Origin: CAXTKD01 sp964244885
Lineage (GTDB): Bacteria; Pseudomonadota; Alphaproteobacteria; Sphingomonadales; Sphingomonadaceae
NCBI GenBank assembly: GCA_964244885.1
Contig: CAXTKD010000003.1
Span: 165,410 to 229,409 of the forward strand
DNA: 64,000 nucleotides
Reading direction: 5' to 3'
Numbering within the stretch: position 1 is the first letter of the stretch; every line of letters starts with the position of its first letter. The position numbers and the translations under genes were made by a program. This document shows positions 55,378 through 62,813 of this stretch, in pieces. The notes below the pieces were generated by a model that was given only the letters and a program-made list of their open reading frames with translations, did no database searches and was not told the origin of the DNA.

Positions 55378-56441
55378 TGCGGGCTGCGCAAGGCCGAGAT
55401 GGCGCGCACGTAAAGCGGATCGCGCCGCCAGCGGGCGAGCTGGCGGCGCGCGTCGGCGAGGGGGATGTTGGCGAGCTGGGAAACGCGGGCGTTACCGGGC
55501 GTCGGGTCGTCGCTGCCCAAGGTGGCGACCGTAATGATCGCGAGCGCCGTCTTGCCCGGCAGATCGAGCGCGCGCAGCAAGACGAGCAGGCCCGAATCAT
55601 CCCCCGCCAGCAACAGCCGCATCGCAAGCGCCGCGCCGATTCCGGCGCGCCGGGCGAGGCTCGCGGCCAGAAGCGGCAGCTGACCTTCTTCCGCGAGGGA
55701 GGCGAGCAGATCGTCGTCCAGGGCACCAAGAGTCTCGAGCCGTGCCGCAAGCCGCCCCGCTGGGCGCGCACCGCCCTGCCCGCGCTCGGCCAGCAGGCGG
55801 CGGACCGACTGTTCGGTCACGCCATCGAGCGTCGCCTCGTCGACCGGCCGCGCCGCGCGGACATGAGCGGCGAGCGCCGCGCCCGCGAGCCAGGCCGTCC
55901 ACACCGCGCAATCCTCGTCGAGCTCGTCGAACGCCAGCCGCGGCTCACCGAAGCCGTCCTGCCGGCGGCTGTCAGCGACGACGAGGTCCATCGCCCGCTG
56001 CGAAAGCTGGGTGTCCGAATGCTGCGCCACGAGGCGCGCCAGACCGCCATCCGCTGGCGCCGCCGCGCGAAGGGGCGAGGCCAGAGCGTGCTCGGCGGCG
56101 CGCAGGAGAGCGTGATCGAGCAGATCAAAGGGCGGTGACAGCACCGCCGCCTCGACACGCGCCCAAATCCGGCCCGTTTCCCCAGCCGTGAGGTCGGCGG
56201 CGGCCTCCCGCCCGGCGGCTCCTGCGCCGGAAAGGCCGAGCGCGAACGAGCGGCGCAGGACATCCTCGATCGCGCCGAACAATTCCCGAAGGACGTAGAG
56301 CGTGTGCGCCCGCTGGCGCTCGCTCAGCCGTTCGGCGTCGGAGACCGCGAGGTCGGCGGCGGCATGCTGAACGCGCAACCGATCATCGCGCCCCGCACGC
56401 TTCAACAGCTCTCCAGCCTCCACTGACCGCTCAGCAGACAT
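55374..56441 (-). CDS. DUF2336-domain protein
   Basis: A 355-residue, Ala/Leu/Arg-rich, almost entirely helical cytoplasmic protein of the DUF2336 family, found mostly in alphaproteobacteria. Typical stretches are RQRAHTLYVLRELFGAIEDVLRR, ALLRAAEHALASPLRAA and LPLLAASLARRAGIGAALAMRLL, suggesting a HEAT-like or superhelical repeat. I chose the ATG at 56441 (MSAERSVEAGELLKRAG); an ATG at 56465 is possible. It overlaps the histidine kinase start by four bases and lies 31 bases after the cytidylyltransferase-like gene. Function unknown; coupling to a kinase suggests a signalling partner. Confidence 0.85.
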   Translation of the reverse strand: MSAERSVEAGELLKRAGRDDRLRVQHAAADLAVSDAERLSERQRAHTLYVLRELFGAIEDVLRRSFALGLSGAGAAGREAAADLTAGETGRIWARVEAAVLSPPFDLLDHALLRAAEHALASPLRAAAPADGGLARLVAQHSDTQLSQRAMDLVVADSRRQDGFGEPRLAFDELDEDCAVWTAWLAGAALAAHVRAARPVDEATLDGVTEQSVRRLLAERGQGGARPAGRLAARLETLGALDDDLLASLAEEGQLPLLAASLARRAGIGAALAMRLLLAGDDSGLLVLLRALDLPGKTALAIITVATLGSDDPTPGNARVSQLANIPLADARRQLARWRRDPLYVRAISALRSPQ

Positions 56442-56472
56442 CGACCCCCAGGCGCCTAGTGGCACGAGCGTT

Positions 56473-57171
56473 TTAACGGGACAAGGTTACTTTCGACTTA
56501 CCAAGCCAATCCTCGGCGATCGCCAGCGCGCGCGGATCGTCGACGTCGAGCCAGCCGAACCCCGAGACGTCGACGACCGCCGCCTGGCCGCTGGCCGCGA
56601 GCGCCCGCATGCCGTCGCTAAGGCTCGGATTCGGTGCGGCGCGCAATGCGTCGAACAGCGGCGGCGCGATGCTGAACACGCCGGTGTCGTAGCAGTCGTA
56701 GGTCGCGATCAGTTTGCCGATATCGACGATACGGTCGCCGTCGGTCGCGACGCGCGTCACGTCGTCCTCATCCACCCAGGGGTGGTTAAGACGCCGGTCG
56801 ATGCCGAGGACGGTGCGGTCGCCCTGCCTCGCCTCCGCAACCTTGGCGTAGAGCGCCGGGTCGGTCAGATGGTCGCTCATCGTCAGAAGCGCACGGCCGG
56901 TGACGAACGGCGCAGCTGCGAGGACGGAGACGCCGTTGGGCTGCTCCCAGTCGGGATTGTCGACGAAGCGGATCGCATACCCGTCGAGCGCCGCGCGGAC
57001 CCGTTGCGCCTCATAGCCGACAACGACGATCGTCTCGGTCACCCCGGCCTCGGCGAGGCGTTCCACGACGTGCGCGAGCAGCGGCTTGCCCGCGACCTGG
57101 GCGAGCGGCTTTACGGGAGCGGCGGCGCGGAGCCGCGTTCCGGCGCCCGCCGCGAGAACGATCGCCTGCAC
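56473..57171 (-). CDS. Nucleotidyltransferase, likely CTP:inositol-1-phosphate cytidylyltransferase-like
   Basis: A 232-residue nucleotidyltransferase with the sugar-nucleotide pyrophosphorylase fold: LAAGAGTRL at residues 6-14, Lys21 in PVKPL. The stretch QPNGVSVLAAAPFV and LLTMSDHLTDPALY (about 78-107) resembles the GNGxSLL...ILTMGDH region of archaeal and bacterial inositol-1-phosphate cytidylyltransferases. The GTG start at 57171 immediately follows the stop of the inositol-phosphate synthase gene (TAG-GTG), which strongly suggests that inositol phosphate is its substrate and CDP-inositol its product. Other sugar or alcohol phosphates cannot be excluded. Confidence 0.75.
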   Translation of the reverse strand: MQAIVLAAGAGTRLRAAAPVKPLAQVAGKPLLAHVVERLAEAGVTETIVVVGYEAQRVRAALDGYAIRFVDNPDWEQPNGVSVLAAAPFVTGRALLTMSDHLTDPALYAKVAEARQGDRTVLGIDRRLNHPWVDEDDVTRVATDGDRIVDIGKLIATYDCYDTGVFSIAPPLFDALRAAPNPSLSDGMRALAASGQAAVVDVSGFGWLDVDDPRALAIAEDWLGKSKVTLSR

Positions 57172-58275
57172 CTAGTTGATCGTCTCGCCCCGGATGAAGG
57201 TCTCGACCGCCTCATAGGCCTCGTCGTCGGTGATCTGCTCGGGCGGATGCTTGCAGAAATAGGACGAGGGCGCGAGGATCGGGCCGCCGAGGCCGCGATC
57301 CCTGGCGAGCTTGGCGCAGCGGATCATGTCGATCGCGACGCCCGCCGAATTGGGGCTGTCCTCGACCGACAGCCGCAGCTCGAGGTTCATCGGAACGCCG
57401 CCGAACATCCGGCCTTCCATGCGCAGGAAGCAGACCTTGTTGTCGTTCTGCCAGGCGACATAGTCCGACGGGCCGACGTGGATATTCTCGTCGTCGAGCC
57501 GCCGCGCGGCGGCCGACTGCACCGCCTCGGTCTTCGATTCCTTCTTCGACTTCAGCCGCAAGCGGTTGGTCATGTTGAGGAAATCGGTGTTTCCGCCGGT
57601 GTTGAGCTGATAGGTGCGGTCGAGCTTGACGCCGCGCTTCTTGAACAGGTCGGTCAGCACGCGGTGGACGATCGTCGCGCCGAGCTGCGCCTTGATGTCG
57701 TCGCCGAGGATCGGCACGCCGGCATCCTCGAAGCGCTTCGCCCAAACGGGGTCGCTGGCGATGAACACCGGGATGTTGTTGACGAAGGCGACGCCGGCCT
57801 CCAGCGCGCATTCGGCGTAGAACTCGGTCGCCTCCTGGCTGCCCACCGGCAGGTAGTTCACCAGCACGTCGGCGTTCGTGTCGCGCAGGACGCGGACGAC
57901 GTCGTCCTGCGTCGGCTCGGCCGCGTCGGAGGGGAGGAAGGTGCGGTCGTCGTGGTGTTCAGCCATATGATCAGAGTAGCCGTCGAGGACGCGGCCCATC
58001 GACACCGCGACGCCGCTGTGCGGCACGTGGTCGCAGAAGATCGCGGTGCAGTTCGGCTTGGCGAAAATCGCGTCGGCGAGGTCGCGGCCGACCTTGCGCC
58101 GGTCGATGTCCCACGCCGCCACGACGCGCAGGTCCTTGGGGCGATAGCCGCCGAGATCCCAATGCATCAGCCCGATCTGCTCGTTGGCGCCGCCGTTCTG
58201 GTAGTAGGCGATGCCCTGCACGAGCGAACTGGCGCAGTTGCCGACACCGACAACCGCAACGTTGATACCCGACAT
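57172..58275 (-). CDS. myo-Inositol-1-phosphate synthase
   Basis: NAD-dependent isomerization of glucose 6-phosphate to L-myo-inositol 1-phosphate. The 367-residue product starts at the ATG at 58275 with NVAVVGVGNCASSLVQG (Rossmann GxGxxAS). The actinobacterial/thermophile-type core follows: VLVNYLPVGSQEA, DDIKAQLGATIVH, LNTGGNTDFLNM, SKKESKTEAV (catalytic lysines), IHVGPSDYVAWQNDNKVC and LELRLSVEDSPNSAGVAIDM. An extension to 58332 is unsupported. It lies between the membrane protein gene (53 bases upstream) and the cytidylyltransferase-like gene (no gap). Confidence 0.95.
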   Translation of the reverse strand: MSGINVAVVGVGNCASSLVQGIAYYQNGGANEQIGLMHWDLGGYRPKDLRVVAAWDIDRRKVGRDLADAIFAKPNCTAIFCDHVPHSGVAVSMGRVLDGYSDHMAEHHDDRTFLPSDAAEPTQDDVVRVLRDTNADVLVNYLPVGSQEATEFYAECALEAGVAFVNNIPVFIASDPVWAKRFEDAGVPILGDDIKAQLGATIVHRVLTDLFKKRGVKLDRTYQLNTGGNTDFLNMTNRLRLKSKKESKTEAVQSAAARRLDDENIHVGPSDYVAWQNDNKVCFLRMEGRMFGGVPMNLELRLSVEDSPNSAGVAIDMIRCAKLARDRGLGGPILAPSSYFCKHPPEQITDDEAYEAVETFIRGETIN

Positions 58276-58328
58276 TCGAAACCCTTCGGACGCGCGCAGC
58301 CGGGCCGCGGCAATGTTACAAGATGGTT

Positions 58329-59570
58329 TCAACTAGCCCTTTGGTCCCGCCCGGACAACAATTGGGTGCGCGCAGCCGCGATATTCGCCGCCATGAGTGG
58401 TGAATTCGCGCCAGTGAATTCGAGCAGCCGAACAAAAAACCGCGCTTGCACAATCGCGTAGCTCAGCACGCCGTAGATCGCCAGCCAGGCCAGGCCGGCG
58501 TACCAGGCGCCGATCACGGCGAAGGGAAGCGACGACCACAGGAAGGTGTCGCGCCGGCCGGCGATGCGCGAGAACCGTCTCTCGAACTCACCGCTGTCGT
58601 CGAGGTGCCGGCCGGTGATCCGGCGAAATGCCTCCGCGACAACGGCCGAGCCAAGCGAGGACACGACGATCAGCGCGGCGAGAGCCCAGGGGGCGCCCGG
58701 TTCGTGCGCAAGGCTGAAATGCCCCGCCAGCGCGGCGCACCAGCCGATTGCGACCGCCCTCCCGGCCAGCCACGCGCGGTCCAGGCGGCCCCTGCGCTCG
58801 TCGCGACTCCGCGCCAGTGTGTCGCCGATGCGTTCCAGCGGCCGAACCACAAGCGCGAGCGCGAGCCCCGGCCACAACCATCCGGTTGCGAAGCCGATCG
58901 CCGCCGCGCTCCCGGCGACGATGGCCGCCACGGAGAAAGCTCCAGCCGCCACGCCGTAATCGAGCAGCATCTCGATCGGCCGCGGCAAAGGAAGGTGCCC
59001 CCGGCCCCGAAGCGGCACCAGGCGCCGCTGCTCCGGGTCGTAGGTATCGAGAGCGGCGACGTCGACGCGCGTCGGCCGGCTTTCGGTGAAGGCGGCGCGC
59101 AGCAAGGTCGCCTGGAGGTCCCACTCGCCGAGGCCGGCGAGCACCTCGGCGACAAACGCACCCGGATAGAGCGCCACGCCGGACCAGTGCGTCGAAGGAT
59201 CGATCCGCTCCGCTCCTTCACGCGTCGCGCGGCCCTTCCATACCGCGAGCGCCGGCGCATCCTTCTTCAGCACCGCCTCGATGATCCGCCGGTCGACGAC
59301 CAGACCGTCCTCGATCACCAGCACCGGGTCGTCGGGATCGATGGCGAATCCCCGGCTTGCCCGCACGATCTCGACACCGGCCTTTTCGAGCGCCAGGGCA
59401 AGTCCCGGCGGCATGCGCTCGATCGCGACGAGGACACGCTTCGCGCCGAGCGAGCGCACCTGGGCGATCTGGCGCTCGATGACGCTGAGGCCGGCGACAC
59501 GCTCCATCGCCGGCGGCTCCCCGCCGGAGCCCGCGCCGTGGTGCGCGAAGAGCAGCGCCGTCAAAGCCAC
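58329..59570 (-). CDS. Membrane protein with nucleotidyltransferase-like N-terminus; inositol-lipid-related candidate
   Basis: A 413-residue protein of two parts. Residues 1 to about 160 look like a degraded nucleotidyltransferase domain: LLFAHHGAGSGGEPPAMERV in place of LAAGxGxRL...KP, then LSVIERQIAQVRSLGAKRVLVA and DDPVLVIEDGLVVDRRII. The catalytic loop and Lys are missing. From about 205 on there are roughly four to five membrane helices (FSVAAIVAGSAAAIGFATGW, PWALAALIVVSSLGSAVVAE, AWYAGLAWLAIYGVLSYAIV). Domain order is that of the bifunctional enzymes that make and use CDP-inositol, but the DxxDGxxAR...GxxxDxxxD motif of CDP-alcohol phosphotransferases is not intact (nearest: ERIGDTLARSRDERRG). 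Start GTG at 59570. Function unknown. Confidence 0.7.
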   Translation of the reverse strand: MALTALLFAHHGAGSGGEPPAMERVAGLSVIERQIAQVRSLGAKRVLVAIERMPPGLALALEKAGVEIVRASRGFAIDPDDPVLVIEDGLVVDRRIIEAVLKKDAPALAVWKGRATREGAERIDPSTHWSGVALYPGAFVAEVLAGLGEWDLQATLLRAAFTESRPTRVDVAALDTYDPEQRRLVPLRGRGHLPLPRPIEMLLDYGVAAGAFSVAAIVAGSAAAIGFATGWLWPGLALALVVRPLERIGDTLARSRDERRGRLDRAWLAGRAVAIGWCAALAGHFSLAHEPGAPWALAALIVVSSLGSAVVAEAFRRITGRHLDDSGEFERRFSRIAGRRDTFLWSSLPFAVIGAWYAGLAWLAIYGVLSYAIVQARFFVRLLEFTGANSPLMAANIAAARTQLLSGRDQRAS

Positions 59571-59702
59571 CTCGTCCCCCGTTTCGAACGCTCACACAGT
59601 CATGGCCCGCCGGCGATTTGTTGCCAAGCATGAAGGGCCTCGCGGCTGGAGGAGGAAGTGGCGGCGTGTTAGGAAATGCACTCCAGACGCAATGGGGGTC
59701 AC

Positions 59703-61964
59703 ATGCGCTCGCTTTCGCAGGTTCAGCCGGACGAGCCGCCCGTCGAGGGTGAAGCGCCGATGCGGGCGCCGCCGCTCGTCGAGCAGGTCGAATCGCCCTC
59801 CCCGCGCGGCCCGCGCATCCTCGTCCTGGCGTCGCTGGTTTCGCTCGCCTGGGCGGCGCTGGCGACCGCGACGATCGTCTTGCTCGCCCGCTATCGCGGC
59901 GACAGCCTCGACCTGCCCGACCTCGCCGCGTTGTCCGCCGGAGTTGCCGCCCCGCTCGCCGCGATCTGGCTCGCCGCGCTGACCATCGCCCGTGTCGCGC
60001 CCGGCCAGGCGCGCGCCTCGCTGGCGCGGATCGAAGCCGCCGAGGCGCGGATGGCCGAGGCGTCGCTGCGGACGCGGAGCGAGCTCGAATCGATCGATCA
60101 GGCGCTGCTCGGGGTCGCGACGCGAGCGGATGCCGTGCGCTCGGCGGTCTCGGCGCGCGCCGAGGAATTGATGGCGGCTGTCGCGCAACTCGAATCGCGT
60201 AGCGCGGCGGTGTCGGCCGCGTTGTCGCAGGACCGCGATGTCGTCGAACGCCTGATGGCGCGGCTCGCCGATCGCGGCGCGGAAACGCAGGGATCGTTCG
60301 CGCGGCTGGTCGAAGCGCTTCCAGACGCGGAGGCGCGCACCGCGGCGCTCGCGGCGGCGCTGGCGGCGGGAGGCTCGGATGCCCGCGCCCAGGTCGCCGA
60401 GACCGAGACCCTGCTGTCCGCCGTGTGGGCGCGAAGCGAGGCGGCGCGGCAGATCGCGTCGGCCGAGACGGCGAAGCTCGTCGACGTCGTCGGCGGGCTG
60501 GAGGTGGCGAGCGACAAGGTCGCCGCCGCGCTCGAGGGCCGCGCTTCGGCGCTCGAAGGCAGCGTCGAACGGGCGCTGTCGCGCACCGAAGGCGCGCTCG
60601 ACCAGACCCGGACGGGCGTCGAAGCGCAGGCGGCGGCGCTCGCGGCGGGAATCGAGCAGGCGCGGCTGGTGCTTGGCCAGCTCGGCACTGAGGCCGACAG
60701 GATGCTGACGGCCCGGTTGTCGGTGCTCGGCGACGAGGCCGAACGGCTGGCAAAGGCGCTCGCCGAGCAGGAAGCGCGCAGCAACGGTCTGCTCGACACC
60801 GCCGAGCGCGGCTTCGGCATCCTCGACGCCAAGCTCGCGCACGCGGCGCAGACGACGGGCGCGACGCTCGATCGCATCGATGCGCGTGTCGGCAGCTCGC
60901 GCGACCGCGTCAATGACCTGATCGCACCGCTCGGCAACGCGCAGGAATATGCCCGGCAGGCGGAAGCGGCGGTCGAGGCGCTGGGCGCCGCGGTATCGCG
61001 GACCAGCGATGCCGCCGGCCCGTCGCTCGCCGCCGCTGCGGCGCAGGCCGCCAGCGCCGCCGAGGCGGCTCGACGCCAGCTTTCGGTGCTGAAGGACGAG
61101 ATCGGCGAGATCGAGTTGGCGGCGGGGACGCTGCTCGACACCGCGCCCCTCGATGCGGCCCGGCACTCGCTGGCGGCTTCGGTCGAGGACATTGGCGCGC
61201 GTCTTGGCGAGGCCAAGGTGTTGGCGGGCGAGGTCGAGGCGAGCGCCACGACCGCCGCCGGAACCGCCGCGACACGCCTCGTCGACGCGCTCAACCGTGT
61301 CCACGAGGTGTCGACGCAGGCCGAGGGCGCGATGCGCCGAACGCTCGAAGGCGTAATCGCCGAGGCGCGCGAGGCGCTGGCCAGCGCGGGCGACGAGGCG
61401 ATGCGCGGCGCTTTCGCCGATCCGATCAAGGCGCGGCTCGGCGAGGTCGAGGCTTCGGCGCTGGCGAGCACCGACGCGGCGCGGGCCGCGTCCGAGCGGC
61501 TGTCCCGCCAGCTGATCAGCCTCGTCGAGCTGGCGAGCGTCGTCGAGGGGCGAATCGCCGAGGCCGACGCCAAGCTCGATACCGCGTCGCAAACCGACAT
61601 GGCGAAACGCGCGTCGATGCTGCTCGAGTCGCTCAATTCCAGCTCGATCGATATCGCCAAGGCGCTGTCGAACGAGGTACCGGATACCGCCTGGGCCTCC
61701 TATCTGCGCGGTGACCGGGGCATCTTCACCCGGCGAGCGGTCAAGCTGATCGATCGCGGCGCGGCGAAGGCGGTGGCGAGGCGCTTCGAGGTGGACAGCG
61801 AGTTCCGCGACGGCGTCCAGCGCTACATCCACGACTTCGAGTCGCTGCTCCGCCGCGCGACCGCCGAGCGCGAGGGTGGTCAGCTGGCGATCACGCTGGT
61901 GTCGTCGGAAGTCGGGCGGCTCTACGTCGCGCTGAGCCAAGCCTTGGAGCGCTTCCGGGGCTAA
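59703..61964 (+). CDS. Long coiled-coil membrane protein (TipN-like architecture)
   Basis: A 753-residue protein that starts at the ATG at 59703. Two N-terminal membrane helices (ILVLASLVSLAWAALATATI and LAALSAGVAAPLAAIWLAAL) are followed by about 600 residues of Ala/Glu/Arg-rich helix with heptad-like repeats (ASLARIEAAEARMAEASLR, SEAARQIASAETAKLVDVVG). A short C-terminal globular part (YLRGDRGIFTRRAVKLIDRG ... YIHDFESLLRRA) may form a cap. This resembles the layout of Caulobacter TipN, a polarity protein, but I cannot claim homology. It is divergent from the inositol/kinase run and ends overlapping ccdB by four bases. Confidence 0.75.
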   Translation: MRSLSQVQPDEPPVEGEAPMRAPPLVEQVESPSPRGPRILVLASLVSLAWAALATATIVLLARYRGDSLDLPDLAALSAGVAAPLAAIWLAALTIARVAPGQARASLARIEAAEARMAEASLRTRSELESIDQALLGVATRADAVRSAVSARAEELMAAVAQLESRSAAVSAALSQDRDVVERLMARLADRGAETQGSFARLVEALPDAEARTAALAAALAAGGSDARAQVAETETLLSAVWARSEAARQIASAETAKLVDVVGGLEVASDKVAAALEGRASALEGSVERALSRTEGALDQTRTGVEAQAAALAAGIEQARLVLGQLGTEADRMLTARLSVLGDEAERLAKALAEQEARSNGLLDTAERGFGILDAKLAHAAQTTGATLDRIDARVGSSRDRVNDLIAPLGNAQEYARQAEAAVEALGAAVSRTSDAAGPSLAAAAAQAASAAEAARRQLSVLKDEIGEIELAAGTLLDTAPLDAARHSLAASVEDIGARLGEAKVLAGEVEASATTAAGTAATRLVDALNRVHEVSTQAEGAMRRTLEGVIAEAREALASAGDEAMRGAFADPIKARLGEVEASALASTDAARAASERLSRQLISLVELASVVEGRIAEADAKLDTASQTDMAKRASMLLESLNSSSIDIAKALSNEVPDTAWASYLRGDRGIFTRRAVKLIDRGAAKAVARRFEVDSEFRDGVQRYIHDFESLLRRATAEREGGQLAITLVSSEVGRLYVALSQALERFRG

Positions 61965-62260
61965 TAGCCCGAAAGCAGCATGTCGATCGCCTCGCCGATG
62001 GCGAATTCGTAGTCGCGGAGCGAGCCAGACGGCCGGCCAAGCGCACCTACCGGCACGCTGCCTGCAAATTGCGTGACCATCGAATAGCGCTCACCTTCGA
62101 TGTCGAAGATCGGGTTCAGTTTGGCGCCGGCAAAAGGGGCGATATCGACCGGCATCACCGGCACGACGAACCGCGTATTGAGGCCGGCAAGAACATCAGC
62201 CTGGCAGTCGAGGATGAATCCCGGCGCGTCCGGGTTCACGTAAAACTCGAACTTCGCCAT
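61961..62260 (-). CDS. ccdB: CcdB-like toxin
   Basis: A 99-residue protein of the CcdB family, whose classic member poisons DNA gyrase. Family features are KFEFYVNPD at the start, the central NTRFVVPVMPVDIAP, NPIFDIEGERYSMVTQFAGSVP and AIGEAIDMLLSGY. The F-plasmid toxin ends in Trp-Gly-Ile, which is needed for gyrase binding; this one ends Ser-Gly-Tyr, so gyrase may not be the target. It overlaps the ccdA stop by one base and converges on the coiled-coil gene. Confidence 0.88.
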   Translation of the reverse strand: MAKFEFYVNPDAPGFILDCQADVLAGLNTRFVVPVMPVDIAPFAGAKLNPIFDIEGERYSMVTQFAGSVPVGALGRPSGSLRDYEFAIGEAIDMLLSGY

Positions 62261-62496
62261 CAGAACTGGCGATATTTCGCCAGCGGCAGGCCATATTTCT
62301 CGACATAGGCGTTCGACGATTCGATCGCCACCGCATTCTCTCTCAGCCAGCGCTCGTTGCGGGCCTTGGATATCTGCGCAGCGAGGCCGGTTTCGCAGGC
62401 GCGGGAGACGTTGATGCCGAGTTCCTTGGCGGCCTCGACCAGAGCGCTGTCGAGCGAGACGTTGGTCGGCTTGCGGTTGGGGGCGGCTGGCGGCAT
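62260..62496 (-). CDS. ccdA: CcdA-like antitoxin
   Basis: A 78-residue antitoxin with an N-terminal ribbon-helix-helix domain (KPTNVSLDSALVEAAKELGINVS) and the toxin-binding tail typical of CcdA (ISKARNERWLRENAVAIESSNAYVEKYGLPLAKYRQF). I chose the ATG at 62496 because AAGGAG precedes it by six bases; a GTG/ATG-type extension to 62517 is possible. It is translationally coupled to ccdB. Two direct repeats upstream are a probable operator. Confidence 0.9.
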   Translation of the reverse strand: MPPAAPNRKPTNVSLDSALVEAAKELGINVSRACETGLAAQISKARNERWLRENAVAIESSNAYVEKYGLPLAKYRQF

Positions 62497-62508
62497 CGGG
62501 GCACTCCT

Positions 62509-62529
62509 TATGCGCACAGACTATGCGCA
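62509..62529. promoter_or_regulatory. Direct repeats upstream of ccdA (candidate operator)
   Basis: TATGCGCA occurs at 62509-62516 and again at 62522-62529, with starts 13 bases apart. They lie just upstream of the ccdA ribosome site, where a ribbon-helix-helix antitoxin would bind to autoregulate. Confidence 0.45.
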
Positions 62530-62543
62530 TCTCGGATGAGCGT

Positions 62544-62813
62544 CTAGCTGGGTTTCAGCCAGGGCATGATGTCGTCCAGGCCGAGCCAGCCGTGGTTGTA
62601 ATTGAGGTAGAACAGCAGGAAGAGGATGGTCGACAGGCAGGTCGTCCAGACGACCTTGCGGCCAAGATGCGGGACGACCGGGGCGCTTTCGGCCTGGCCT
62701 GGCACATGGTCCTCGCCCGCCTCCTCGGCCGTCCGGACTCCGAACGGCAGGACGACGAAGGCCATCGTCGACCAGATCAGGAAGTAAATGGCGAGGATCG
62801 AGCCGAACTTCAT
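62544..62813 (-). CDS. DUF1467 family membrane protein
   Basis: An 89-residue protein with two membrane helices (SILAIYFLIWSTMAFVVLPFG and VVWTTCLSTILFLLFYLNYN) joined by an acidic loop (EEAGEDHVPGQAES). It matches the small DUF1467 family of alphaproteobacteria, which typically sits next to ribonuclease J, as here. The ATG at 62813 overlaps the rnj stop by four bases; the longer frame to 62858 is unsupported. Function unknown. Confidence 0.9.
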   Translation of the reverse strand: MKFGSILAIYFLIWSTMAFVVLPFGVRTAEEAGEDHVPGQAESAPVVPHLGRKVVWTTCLSTILFLLFYLNYNHGWLGLDDIMPWLKPS

